From assembly GCA_002897115.2 (NCBI GenBank), contig BCIH01000001.1:1696267-1760266 (forward strand): 64,000 bases of DNA. The letters are read 5' to 3'. The first letter of the stretch is position 1. Each line of letters starts with the position of its first letter. This DNA comes from Prototheca cutis. Taxonomy: Eukaryota > Chlorophyta > Trebouxiophyceae > Chlorellales > Chlorellaceae. The notes under the pieces are model-generated. The model saw only the letters and a list, made by a program, of their open reading frames with translations, searched no databases and had not been told where the DNA came from. The translations under genes were made by a program, and so were the position numbers. Below are positions 34,819-46,539 of the stretch, piece by piece.

Positions 34819-35727
34819 TCAAGCAAAGCCCAGTCGGTCAATGTTCTTGGATGCGTCCAGGAACTCTGATCGCAGGGGTTCTGCCCACCCTTCGCCAGGC
34901 TTGGTCGTCATCCACGCTTCCACGGCTCTATAGGCAGGGTTGGAATCGATGATGGGTTGTCCATCGCCGTCAATCCTGGTCCTTGCTAGGACGAATGCAG
35001 GGAACATGCGCCGCGCCCAGTGCATACAGAGAACCCCCCATTTCCCCTTTGCGCCGATGTTCACGTAACGAGACAGTCCGTCATATTCCAGTGCATGCCC
35101 CACTGCCTACTTGAGGGCATCCTCCCGAGATGTGTACCGGCCGCCAAGACACAGGGCGTTTGCGGAATCCATGCTGCTCGCTTGGCTTCCCTCCTCCTCG
35201 TTGCCTGCTACCCTTGCCCTCACAGTCTTGAACTTGTTGGCCACGATCGCCAGGTCCTGGCGATTGCATCAAGATGGGGGTGTGCACGTTGACGGGAGCC
35301 GGTCGCACGGCGTCCACAACTCGCTCGTACTCAGCGGACACGGCATGCACACATGCAGGCCAACTGCAGCGCATGACCCCTCAGAAACCAAGCGACCACC
35401 TTCCCCGCATTACATGGCCATGCATGGAGGACAGGACAGCGCGGTCGGCGTGCCCGGCCTGCAACTGTTTGCCGGCAGCGTACGCGGCTTCTACTGCGCT
35501 GCGCATGATGCCAAGGTCAATCACCTCCACATCACTCTCGTGCTTCTCCTGCTCCGTACATGTAAATCTAGAATGCTCAAGATTCTGTAAGCAAGGCATC
35601 GTGCTCCTGCAATTCGTGCCAACAACCCGCTCACCTTGAGGAAGTCGAGGGTGTCGTCATGCAACGAGCCTCCGTAACCTGAGCTCGCCAGCACGATCTT
35701 CAGCTTTGGTGGGGAATTCTCTCCCAT
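34819..35727 (-). CDS. RpiB/LacAB-type sugar-phosphate isomerase-like protein
   Basis: Minus-strand exons 35727-35635, 35548-35414, 35256-35111, 34927-34819; 483 nt, 160 residues. KIVLASSGYGGSLHDDTLDF at the start corresponds to the RpiB motif (KIxxxSDHxGxxLKxxL), DVEVIDLGI to the EVxDxG strand, DLAIVANKFKTVRARV to the GxxIxANKxxGIRAA helix and ALCLGGRYTSREDALKAVEA to the NVLxLGGR..A...V..W block. RpiB interconverts ribose-5-phosphate and ribulose-5-phosphate; plant relatives are often annotated as RpiB-like/cupin-associated. The strand carrying the usual active-site Cys (CGTG) reads VLSSMHGH, so classical catalysis is doubtful. The C-terminal WAEPLRSEFLDAS matches plant homologues that end in a WDEEIxxFLDxS-like motif. 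Confidence 0.82.
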
Positions 35728-36010
35728 GATGCTATGGTCCTATCAAAGTACTGTTTGTTACTGAGCACACATTGCAACTTGCGGGGTTCTAGTGCCTTAA
35801 AACCCCCAAAACTTCAGGGCTGCTGTCGCTCGGCGACTGATCAAACTTGCCGTGACGACCGTCAAAAATGGAATTTCGAGGGCCCAGACTCGAGAAACAC
35901 AACGCTTTGTTCCGCGTTGATTGTGTCGCCTGCAATCTACATTTCATTTTGTTGTTACTGAACACCCCGGCGCGAGGGAAGCAGGGCTACGCGCCTGGCT
36001 TCCCAGAACG
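35728..36010. promoter_or_regulatory. Short divergent spacer (bidirectional promoter candidate)
   Basis: 283 bp between the start codons of the RpiB-like gene (-) and the SKIP5-like gene (+). Both promoters and 5' UTRs must fit here. Confidence 0.55.
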
Positions 36011-37187
36011 ATGGCTGAAAAAACTGGCCCCGGGAGGGACCTCCTGGGGCTGGACGACGGATGCCTCCTTCACATCTGCAGATACTTGGATCCTTTGCCA
36101 GACCTATTTTCCCTTGCAGCTACTTGCCGTGTAAGCGGTGGGCGTTCATGCATGTGGGTGGGGTCGGTAACCCGCGTTCTTCGGGCCAGGTTGAGTCCAG
36201 CACAGGCACCCTTCTTCATGGCGTTTCCCTCTCCCGCTCAAATGTCTCGCAGAAGCTTCACAGAGTTGCCTCAGGCCCTCGGACTTGGCTTGCGGTGAAT
36301 AGGCGGCCCTCCAAGGCTGCCTGTCCTTCAGAGGCCACCCCTGCAAATGCCCGGGTGTGTGCGACACTTGCGGATGCCGTGGAAAGCAGTAGACCCGGTC
36401 AGACGATCATCGTAGAGGACGACGGTGAAGGACCGCACAGAGTGGACTGTGTCATTCACATCACACACCCGCTCCGGATACTGGGACCGTGCTGTGGTGG
36501 GCAAGCCGTGCAGCTTCAAGGCGCCACAGGGCTGGAAGCCATGTTCGTGACAGCAGCTCCGGCGCTGTTTTCGGATGTCATGCTGCAGAGCCGAGCTGGC
36601 AGCTGCATCATCCACGAGGGTGGCCCGCTGCGGTTGTGCCGGTGCAGCCTTTCGAGCGAGGCAAGGAGTTATGGGCATCTGGTCTCGCAGCTTGTCACGC
36701 GAGCCGCCATGCCTCGTGGCGGCCGCCTGTTTGCAGAGGACATCCAGCTCCAGGCATGACCTGGGGAGAAGGGGGGGGGGGGGGGGCATCTGTGTTTGAT
36801 GCACCGCAATGGTTTGCGTGCCTGGGAACAAGTATAGACCCGGTTCGGCTCCATGCGCAGGGCGATTGTACGACACCTGTACGGCTGGAGGGAACCGGAG
36901 TCATACGCGATGCACGCAGTATTTACCTCCTGCACCGGGTCCGTGCATGGTTTCAGTGCGATGCTCGCGATCCGGGGTTGCCCCAGGAACCACGATGGAA
37001 GGAGGTGTCCAAGCAGCAAGCCGCGCCCTCGCAGGCCCAACCGCTTTGGGCAGCGACTTTTGACCCCGACAGACTGCAGGAATTTGTGAAGAACGGCGGC
37101 CGCTGCCGCCGTGATGATGCCTCTGTCTCTGCGGCGTCAGCACCGTGGCAGCAGCCCGCACCCAAACGGATCCGCATTGCCAATTGA
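36011..37187 (+). CDS. F-box protein, SKIP5-like (F-box plus beta-helix repeats)
   Basis: Three exons 36011-36130, 36253-36753, 36861-37187; 948 nt, 315 residues. The F-box is at residues about 10-50 (LGLDDGCLLHICRYLDPLPD, then LAATCRKLHRVA). After it, ADAVESSRPGQTIIVEDDGE, HPLRILGPC and LQSRAGSCIIHEGGPLRL match the right-handed beta-helix part of Arabidopsis SKIP5 (AARPGDTILIA.., CLLHRSGRLTI). RLEGTGVIRDARSIYLLHRV matches the SKIP5 C-terminal repeat. SKIP5 binds SKP1-like ASK proteins, so this is a likely SCF receptor. Intron 2 seems to use a GC donor (CAG|GCATGA at 36754); reading on would terminate immediately and lose the conserved repeat. A basic tail ends in KRIRIAN. Confidence 0.88.
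36771..36786 (+). repeat. 16-base G homopolymer in SKIP5-like intron 2
   Basis: G from 36771 to 36786, shortly after the GC 5' splice site. Confidence 0.95.
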
Positions 37188-37508
37188 CGAGGAGGCATGG
37201 AACGGCATACGCCAGCCTCTCTGTCTGCCTCCTGTTCCCAGTTTCAGTCCGAATGGTTGCAATGACCCCTATATTGTTGTACACTAGCAGCGTGCTTGGT
37301 AGTGCGATCTTGTATATTAATGTCTCTCTGAAGTGCGTGGCCATTCTGGCGATGCACAGCCACGGTCGAGCCCGGAACAATGTCATCCTCAGTGAGCCAA
37401 ACGCATGACTGATGCATGCATCACCAGGGGGACGTGCTTGCAGCAGTGCGGCAGAGAGAGAAAAAATAGCCATGTGCCAACCAGGTCCACTCCGCGGCAC
37501 ATTCCCCT
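37188..37508. other. Convergent intergenic region
   Basis: 321 bp between the SKIP5-like stop (+) and the ALG8 stop (-); 3' UTR space only. Confidence 0.6.
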
Positions 37509-40001
37509 TCAACCCACTTTACGTTTTCCAAAAAGAAGATACGGCCATGCCATGTCGAGCAGGGCCGCCCCCGTGCCCAGCGCACAGTATGTGGACACAA
37601 GGACCAGGGGCAGGAAGGGCAGGCGTGCTACAACCCCAGGCAGGGCCGGCAGCCCCAGGCTGGTGAGCACCTCTAGCGGTACCAGTCCCCAGAGGAAGGC
37701 CCGCTGCCAGGGGCCCAGAAGCTTCGCTGTACTCCCAAGACTGCTGCCCAGCATCCTGAACAGGACCCAGGTGTAGAGCACCAGTATCAGCACCTGCGTA
37801 CATGTTGTGGGGGGGTGCTGGGGTGAACAGGAAGGCCCAGTCATGGACAAGATGCATCACGTTGCACTAGGTGCATATGGCAACATGGGTCACAAAGGCA
37901 ACAATAGCATCGGGCCTTAACTAGCCATGAGTCCAGGATCCATGCAGGGAGCATCTTCATCCCATCTGTACACCCTGATTTTGTGACAACGCTTGCATGC
38001 AAACTATCAATAAAAGGCTCACCTTGATCGCATACTCCTCAGGGCGGTGAAGCAGGGGAAAGAGGGAGTAGGTGCCCAGGGTGGAAAGGAAGGCAAAGCG
38101 TGCCAGGTCACGTCGTGACCAGTCTGCCAACGCAAACACGGCCAGGGGAACAATCACCATGAGGATTGCCTTTTCATGCACGTGATACCTGGATGATTTT
38201 TGGACGAGTTGGGAGGGGAGGGCAAGTTGGTGTGACCCAGGAGTGGCGCTGCTCGGGCGACCGGGTGCCCTCTGGTCAGAGACAATCACCCACGCCATGC
38301 AACAACCACGGCTCTCACTCACCCAAAGAAGAATGAAACGAGTGTGCAGTACAGCACGGCATTGGGAAACTCGGCGGCCAAGGGTTTGCGCCAGAGATGC
38401 AGCAGGCAGGGCGCCATGGCCAGGAGGGTTGCGGCCGCCGCGCCCCGAGGGCCCACGTCCGGTAGTACCTGGAAGGACGCAGTACCCACGAGGCCTCCGG
38501 TGAGGTTTGCCGTTGGTCCCGGGGACAGGTCCAGCAGTGGACCCAGTGGCGTGTGGAGAAGGGCCAGGCCAAACGCCTTGTCCGCGGCCGCATACAGCGC
38601 CCAGGCGTTTGGCGCCCAGTAGGCATGCAGCAGGCCCCTGCCCACGGGGAAGAGCCGCTGCAGCAGCGCCGGGCCCTGATCCGTTGCGAGGATGGGGCCC
38701 ACTGACAGGATGCAGACGTAGGCCACAATGCAGCCCAGTTGGAGGAAATGAGACGCAGCATTTGGGCCCCTTGTGTTGTACGAGAGTTGAGAACATGGTG
38801 TTGGTGCTTGGAGGAGATGAGACATGACAATGGGGCTTGTCACAGAATGGCAGACCCATGTTGAGCCCGCCTGTGCACTCTGCGCAATTCAAAACACACC
38901 ACAATGGTCAAAAGAACCCCAAGACCAGCTCACTTGCAGTAGCTGCGGAGGAGGAAGACAAAGTACGCAGGCGCGGCATAGAGGAAGATGTGCTTCATGT
39001 TGAGCAGCACTGCAAACAGCGCGGCACAGATCAGGGGCTGGCCACGACGACCGGCATCCAGTGAAGCGACAAAGATGCCTGTGTAGTGAGCAAAATGTAG
39101 TGGAAATGGCCTTGGTCAAGTGAGGAAGCCCAGAACCGGGCCGACAGTGCAGTGTGCGGCAGCACCGCAAGGGCCATGCACCAGCCTGAGCCCAGCAACT
39201 GGTTCTCCCAACGCAAACAAATAAACAAACGGTCAATCAGGTCCAGTTCTGGCCAGCTCCATTCCCACACAGCAGCAAGATCCCGTGCCTAGAAGGATGC
39301 CGTTGTATTGAAAGTGGATGTGGTCGACGATGATAAGACCCGGGTGCAGAGCGACGGCTGCCAGGGCCGCCACCTGGACACCACGCCCAGCGGGTGCTGT
39401 TGCTCGCCACGCAGCTGCCAGCAGCACCATCTCCGTCGCGACTACACTCCCACGCTGAAAGGCGACAGTAGCAGCACTGGCGTGGCCGAGGTTGGCCACC
39501 TGCAGCATGGCCGGGTCCACCCAGGCCGCTGCCTGGGACAGCGCCCATTCAAACCAGGCAAATAGGGGAGGGTAGTCCAATGTCCACTCCGATGTGGCCT
39601 CGGTGTACCTGTGTATTGGGTAGGTCTTCGTTTTCTGTTATTGATAGGAGCAAACTGTTTCGGGGCTGCAGGCATCGGCACAGTGCCAGGGGTTGTCGCT
39701 CAGCGGATGCGGCTCGGAAAGCAAAATGGCACCAGCAATGTTATTACGGGGAGGTTCAATGTGCATGCACTGCATTGCATTGGGCAGCAGGGCGAATTCT
39801 GGATCCATCATTCCCCCAACTGGTTCAACCCCCCTACACACACCATTGCGACAGGGGCAGGCAATGCGTGATGGCCAGCCAGTTCCTATGCACCTCAAAG
39901 TCCGTGCTGCGGTAAGCCGGCACCAGCAACAGTTTCAGGCCGATGCTCAGGCCCAGGATGGTCCAGGGGCTCGGGCAGCGCCCAGGCCAGGCTGGGGCCA
40001 T
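37509..40001 (-). CDS. ALG8: Dolichyl-P-Glc:Glc1Man9GlcNAc2-PP-dolichol alpha-1,3-glucosyltransferase
   Basis: Minus-strand exons 40001-39844, 39608-39289, 39078-38934, 38769-38323, 38188-38023, 37793-37509; 1521 nt, 506 residues (family about 510-530). Diagnostic motifs: [19 protein letters not shown] and [14 protein letters not shown] in the N-terminal luminal loop, [47 protein letters not shown], and [10 protein letters not shown]. The HAYWAPN string selects ALG8 over the paralogue ALG6. It adds the second glucose to the lipid-linked N-glycan precursor in the ER membrane and is a multi-pass GT57 enzyme. Intron 2 uses an apparent GC donor (CTAG|GCACGG) and intron 3 an AAG acceptor; both are required by phase and conservation. 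Confidence 0.95.
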
Positions 40002-40482
40002 GACGCCGTTGCTCCCTGCCAGGCCAGCAGAGCAGGCGGCTAGATCGGGCCACTGGGACCACCTCTTGTCATAGCCCCTCCGCCGATCACAGGCGATCAA
40101 CCCGCTTCTGGTCCCAAACTTCCGCTGGATAACTTTTTTACACCATTAAAAAAAGCGCCAGATTGGGAATGGGGCTGCCGCACGCATGAGCTTCGGATGG
40201 CAATCCTCAATCAAATCAATAGAGGCCTTTTGAGCTGGAGGTTCCCGAGAAAACCAAGTCGCGCAATTGGATGGGAGATGGAGAATGCCCGATTTCCGGC
40301 ATCGAAACCTCTCAATTGAGCCATGCACTCGATGCATCAATAATATATCGGCTAACTATTACATTGTGAGTTTCAGACATCGGGAAATCGGGGCCCAGCA
40401 GTGACGGCCTGTCGAACAACTGGCTGCGGCATGCGCTGAATCGTGCAGAGTCTTTGGAGACCAGGCACTGTGAGGGACCCCG
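40002..40482. promoter_or_regulatory. Divergent intergenic region (bidirectional promoter candidate)
   Basis: 481 bp between the ALG8 start (-) and the CD2BP2-like start (+). No motif assigned. Confidence 0.5.
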
Positions 40483-43343
40483 ATGGCGCCACCAGGGGAG
40501 GACATTATTGATGCCATCCTCCGGGAGGATGAGGAGGCCAAGATTGCCAGAAAGAAACACAAGACAAGGCAACCTGGTGAGCGCAGTTGCAGGAATGTCG
40601 CTGCTGTTGCACACAAATGGCAGTCATCGAAGAGATCATTGGCTAGCTGCTGCATCCCCGCAGGACCCGCCAAGCATGCTGGGAAGGGTGTCAAGCCTGT
40701 CTCCCTGGTTGAAGAGGAGGATGAGGGCGCCATTCAAGAAAGCAAGGTTGAACGCGCTCAGAAGGAGCGCGCCGCCAGGCGCAAAGGCGGCAAGGATGCC
40801 GGTACGTGACCTACCTTGCTGTGCGCTGAATCTTATGCCATGGTGGATGCTCGGGGAGTAATGGCGTTTGGGGGTTGGAGGGTTGGGGTGCCAGGGCGTA
40901 TTTGTAAGGTGGGGGAGGGCAGACAACAAGGGATCTGCACATTGATGTGTCGGATGGCAGCCTTGCCTGCACTGCCGTGTGAGTCCCGGCTCGGATGCCT
41001 GCAGACACGACATTGCTGGGTGTCTCTGAGTTGGAGCGGGCAGAGGTGGAACTGACAGTCCAAGAGGACGATGGCATCAAGCTGGAGCCCTTCAATCTCA
41101 AGGTGACCGATGGATGCATGGGGCCCGGGACTGGCCGATGCGATTGTCGGACTGGCCGAAGATGATGTTTACTCGGAGAGATTGCTGGAATGAGATTGCT
41201 GGCTGGGCTGGCCGGGAACACCACCCCCTCTCCCCGCCCAACAGACAATACAGGCTCGGCCCATCCCATACGACTGCACACGCAGGAGGAGCGTGAGCGA
41301 GGTCACTTTGATGAGGCCGGGAACTACGTGGAGGACAAGGCTGGGAGCAGTGACGAGGAGGAGAAGGACGCATGGCTCAAATCAGACGAAGGTGGGCGCT
41401 GATCGGTTGTCAGCGGTTTGGCCTGTGTGTGACCTGGAACGGAGTATTGATTCCATTCATGGAGAATGGGCATTTGGCATACATTCCGCTGCTGTGGTGA
41501 TGGGGTTTGTTTCAGGGAATACCTTCTTGCATGCAAAGAGCCCTGCACTCCAGTTCATGACGGATCCCCGACCTCCAGCCCTGGACTTTTATCCCATGCC
41601 AGCAACGGTGGTGTCGGAGGAGGTGCGGCGGAGGTTGGAGGAGCAGGAGCGGGCGGCGGCCGCCGCCGCCGAGGAGGCGGCTCCGCAGGCATTGACAGCC
41701 ACGCAGGTTGCGCGGCTCCAGCACGAGGCATCACGCCTGCTGGAGCCAGGGGAGACGATGGCCGCGGGCTTGCGCCGAATGGGCGCCGGAATGGGACGCC
41801 GGGGTCCGAAGCGGCCACGACCTGGACCCGCTGCAGCCGAGCCACCGCCAGCAGCAGCGGATCCGGAGCTCAGGGCGAAGTTTGACCGCCTGACTGAGAT
41901 TGGCGTCGACCTGATGGAGGCCGGGGAAACGGATGTATATACTCAGACCAAGGTGGGTGGCTTGGAGCAAAGTCGACACGGGGAGAGGCTGTCCAGTTGA
42001 ATGGCATCTCTGCTGCAGTGGAAGTGTGCTTGCCTGATTGTCATGAGGCAAGGGCACTCGTGACTGAAGCGCTGCGCACTCCGGTACAAGAAACACACCA
42101 TTCACTCGAATAACCCCCTGTCACAGGAATACTTTGCGAGGGCTGCTGCCGTGTACATCGATGCGGACGAGGGTCCTTCGGCGCTGTTTGGTGCTGGCGC
42201 CCCGGCCACGACGGCCTACGACGATGCCGATGAGGACATGTTTGCTTCCGAGGGCGACGATGACGGTGTGCAAGGCAAGGGGGGTGGGAGAGGGGGCCGG
42301 TGAATGTTCTGGCTATCCTGCGATGCTCTTGTTTGAGAGACGTGCATGGGAATGGATGGGTGAAAGGACTCTGTCTGACGGCGCGCAGACCCGATGCCAG
42401 TCCAGTCGAGTTGGTAGAGATGCTCAACACCATTGTCCCAAGACAAGCTGTCATTTTCAACATCGTTCTGCCATGCCAATACCTGGTCATCCCGTGCAGG
42501 TGGGAAACCGGCCGCTGCCACCCGCGCAGATGAGCCAACCCTGCAGACTGGTAGGAATGGCGGCGGCACCGACGACGGTAGACCGGATGCCGGGCCAAGT
42601 TTGGCGCAACAGCAAGGCAGCCATGCCATCCCCCCAGTGGAGGATCGGGAGGCTGGAATCGCGTACTATTCATCCTGGCCGGTTAAAGAGCTGCGCAGAC
42701 TGCTGCAGGAGCGAGGCATTGTACGTTGGTGGCAGGAGCTGTTGGAGACAGGGTCTCGCGATGGTTCAGATGGGGTTTCTTGTCCCTATGTGGAACGCTG
42801 GGGTCGTCCACAGTAGCATCAGGGAGTCACATGCTCAGCGTGCCCTGCAGAATTCCAGTGGCAGGCATCGGCCTGTGAACCCTGGGACAACCACCCACGC
42901 TCTCCGACATGCATCACCCCTTTCAAATCCAGGACCCTTCGGTCTGTGTGGAGAAGCAGGAGCTGGTGGCAAAGGCCACCGAGCTCGCAGGGTGTGCGGA
43001 GCAGGCCACAGGACAAAAGGCAGTACCACAAGGGTACTGCTTTGATCCAGCTTCTGGCTACTACTTTAGCAAGGACTCAGGCACGCTGTTGTTGATGTGT
43101 GCATGGTCGGAGATGGGCGCCGGGCTGTGCTGTCCCTGCACTCTTGGCTGTGTGTGTGACCAGCTGGCACAGGTCGCCCCCAAATAGCCTGCGCTCGTGC
43201 GTTGGCGCGATAAATGACCGGGGGCTGCGCTGTCCTGTGCAGGAATGTACTGGGACCCGACATCAGGAGGCTTTCATAGCCCAGAGACGGGCCAGTGGTA
43301 CGCCTGGGATGCTGCTTCAAAAACCTTCCAAGAATGGAAGTAG
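40483..43343 (+). CDS. CD2BP2/LIN1-like U5 snRNP protein with OCRE-like C-terminus
   Basis: Nine exons: 40483-40576, 40664-40801, 41005-41102, 41286-41391, 41516-41952, 42127-42265, 42500-42720, 42933-43080, 43243-43343; 1482 nt, 493 residues. Exons 3-4 (IKLEPFNLK, EERERGHFDEAGNYV, KDAWLKSDE) are the classic CD2BP2 (U5-52K)/yeast Lin1 signature. MAAGLRRMGAGMGRRG and FDRLTEIGVDLMEAGETDVY follow as in the family. The C-terminus has no GYF domain; instead it carries aromatic repeats GYCFDPASGYYFSKDSG and MYWDPTSGGF, HSPETGQWYAWD, an OCRE-like pattern seen in plant homologues. It would act in nuclear spliceosome assembly. Intron 8 appears to start with GC. The exon 5 acceptor is ambiguous: 41516 and 41603 both keep the frame. 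Confidence 0.86.
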
Positions 43344-43665
43344 CCCAGGAGGAGACTCAAACCGACCGCCGATAGTTTTATGTCTCACACTGTGTGTGTG
43401 CACAATCAGAGTCGATCGACATATAAAGCGAGTTGGATGGCGAGGTTACGCGATGCTCGGGTTCTGGAGGGTCACAAAAAGGGGTGCGCGGGACAAAAAA
43501 TGTTGGTCGGACGAGCGTATCCCCCCGATCTCGGGCTACTTCAAAATGCGGGGCTGGAGGGAGGGTGCGCAGGAACGACATGAGGCTCAGCATAACATTC
43601 AACAGCGATTGAACACGGCCGAAACGAGTTGTTTGGAGTTTGCTGAATTATGCTGATGTAGCTGG
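43344..43665. other. Intergenic region
   Basis: 322 bp between the CD2BP2-like stop and the GT61 start, same strand; nothing recognised. Confidence 0.55.
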
Positions 43666-44730
43666 ATGGGTGTCAAGCACGGCGATATTCGGCGGGTGCT
43701 CGCCCCACAATGGCTGCTCCCGGCCTTGCTAACGGCGGGCATCCTCGTGGTCATTCAGATGACTTCGGGCGCCAAGGTAGATCATGATCGATCATGATTC
43801 ATTGATGTGAGTGACATTGTCCACCCTGATTAGCAAAGATGATGCCCCCAACGCGCAGCTGACCTCAACCAACCAAGATCCCACGCCTTTTGTGGAGCGG
43901 GTCAGAGACAATTCTGAACGAGTTTTCTCGACCTCCGCGCTGCAAACCGCGCACGAGGTATGTCCGTCGCCATGTTGCTTTGGACTTTGAATGCTGTGGT
44001 GCTGTTTCCCTGGCATGATCGTGGAGGGGTGCTCATCGTCGTTTCCCCTCTGCACCTGGTTCCTACTTTGCAGTGCCTGGATCCCGAGGACGGTCTGCCA
44101 GAGCAGCGGGTGTGTGTGTTCTTCAACTTGGTGATGTACAAGGGAAACCTGTACTACATCAGTGCAGGTGAGGCTCCTTTGTCTAGGCAGTGTGGCCGCT
44201 GCAGAGACCTCTGGCTTTTGTTCAGGGTGCTGGAATAGGTGCAAGGTTTTGCATGGTCAGGTACCTCAAACGCGCTCTGGCACCGACATGTCCGCACACT
44301 TGTCATCATGACAGACACGAGCGTCACACTGCCGGACATAAAATATGCGTGGCTCAAGAAATTTGAGGGCGATGACTACTTCCACGCCACGGTTGTGAAC
44401 CAGTCGTCGCTACCATTTGAGTGGAATGGCACTGAGGTACGGGGCCCGTTGTTGAGCGGCTGGGCACATTGACTGATTGGTTTATGGGCGCGTACGGGGC
44501 AGGATAGAGGAATGTGCGCGCCTTTCAGCGTTGTCCTTGCTAAGGCCCGCAGCTGTCTCCAACCCGTCCCCTCCCAGGTGGAGTATGTGTCCACGTCGGG
44601 CCTGTTCCACCAGCAGCACTACTCAAACTTCTACCACATGTTCTCCGAGGTGGCGCCGACCATTCACCACGTGATCTGCAAGTACCTGGGCGACTGTGGA
44701 TATGACCCTCAGAGCAGGTGTGGTGGGGAT

Positions 44731-44802
<72 letters not shown>

Positions 44803-45624
44803 CTTTTTGTACAGTTTTGGGAGAGAACTTGGGTGTGATGCTATGGCTGGCGCCTTGGTTCCTGCCTATCGACGGGCAGCGGAAGTTTGCTCTGCGCCCA
44901 CCTCTTGCAACGATGGCTCTTGATGTGCTGCTGCCATGCTAGAAGGGAGGTGCCACGACCTGCTTCTGCATTCTGCATGTGAAGAGTGGGAGCAGGGCCC
45001 ATCAGTGCATGGCTGCCGAAGGGGGATGTTGCTGTGCACTGCATCACACGCTCCTCCACCAGCCCGACGTCAAGGCCCCAACCGCGGCCGCTTCACGTGC
45101 ACTTGCCAACCCGTCCCACCTCTTCCCCTTTTCTGCCGCAGCCTGCGCCTGTTCTTTGTCCAAGAGAAGCGGCCGGACCTGCCCAGCTACATCATGCTGG
45201 ACTCGCTGGTGGACGTGTTCAAATGCTTCTCTCCCTTCCCCGTCATGCACAAGGGTGACCCGCAGCTGCAGGACAAGGTTTGTCGTTGGGACCTTTGTTT
45301 CCTGAGTGGAGCCTGCGGAGCAAGGTGTCACGGGAAGAAAAGATCAAGAGTCTTGTTCCTGAGATTGGCATGGCCACATCCTTCATCTCCCCCCCCCTTA
45401 AAACGAAAATCTCCGGTTCAGATTTATGTCTTGGAGACGGCGGTGGTGGGCGTGTCACCAGAGGTCCGCGTCTTCCACAACTGGGAAGAGGTGCGGTGTG
45501 GGTGCAGCACGAGTGATGCCGAGGACTTTGTTCTGTGCATGTGTGTGTGTGGTGTTGGGGGTTGAGCATCGTGCAACCTCGCACATGGCATGACTCGGCA
45601 AACATGACACAGAGGGCAACCCCC

Positions 45625-45661
<37 letters not shown>

Positions 45662-46499
45662 CTGCCATTGGCCCTTCAGAGATGGCACTGACAGTTGCCT
45701 TGCTTGACGGTGTCTCAACAGTGCACGTGCATGCAATGTCTCGTTCAGGCCACTCGTCTCACAACCCTCCCTCGCCCTCCGCCGACAAACCCTACCACCG
45801 ACAGGACCTTCGTCGGAACTGGAAGGAGCCGCCGCGCGAGGCAATGCAGGTCTACAGGCAGCGCATCGCCGACTGCTTCGGCACGCCGTTCACGCAGCGT
45901 GTTGCACCGCGTGACCCGCTGCGTGTACTGTTTGTGAACCGGCACTACGAGGAGGGGCGCTGCATCCTGAACGCGGCCAAGCTGGCGCACCGCATCCGGT
46001 CCATGCCTGAGTTCCGCGCCTTTCCCGGGGCGCAGTTGGAGGTGGTGTACCTGGAAGCGGAGCAGAGCATCCGTGAGCAGGCTGCGCTGTTTTGGAACGC
46101 TTCGCTACTCATCTGGCCCCACGGTGCCACCATGGCCCACACGTTTTTCCTGCCCAGGGTGTGTTGGGTGGGTGGGTGCGTGGGGTGTCATGTTTGGGTT
46201 CGTATCACATCAATTACTTGTAGCATTCCAGATCACATTTCTTTGCATGCAGCCTAAGATCACGTTCCTAAGATGACATCACATCACCCCCACTGCAACA
46301 GGGTGCCCAGGCCATCGAGGTGCTGCCGTGGTGGCAACGAGACAAATCGTCGCTGCCAGAGTGGGTGCAGGCCATCCGCGACGCCTTTGGGCTGCGCATC
46401 AAACTCTATGACGTCCAGAACAAGGAGGCTGCACGTAGCATGTTCAACCAGGATGTGGGCGCATGAGCGGGGGGAGGGTGGGGTGGGAGGAGCTGCACA

Positions 46500-46539
<40 letters not shown>

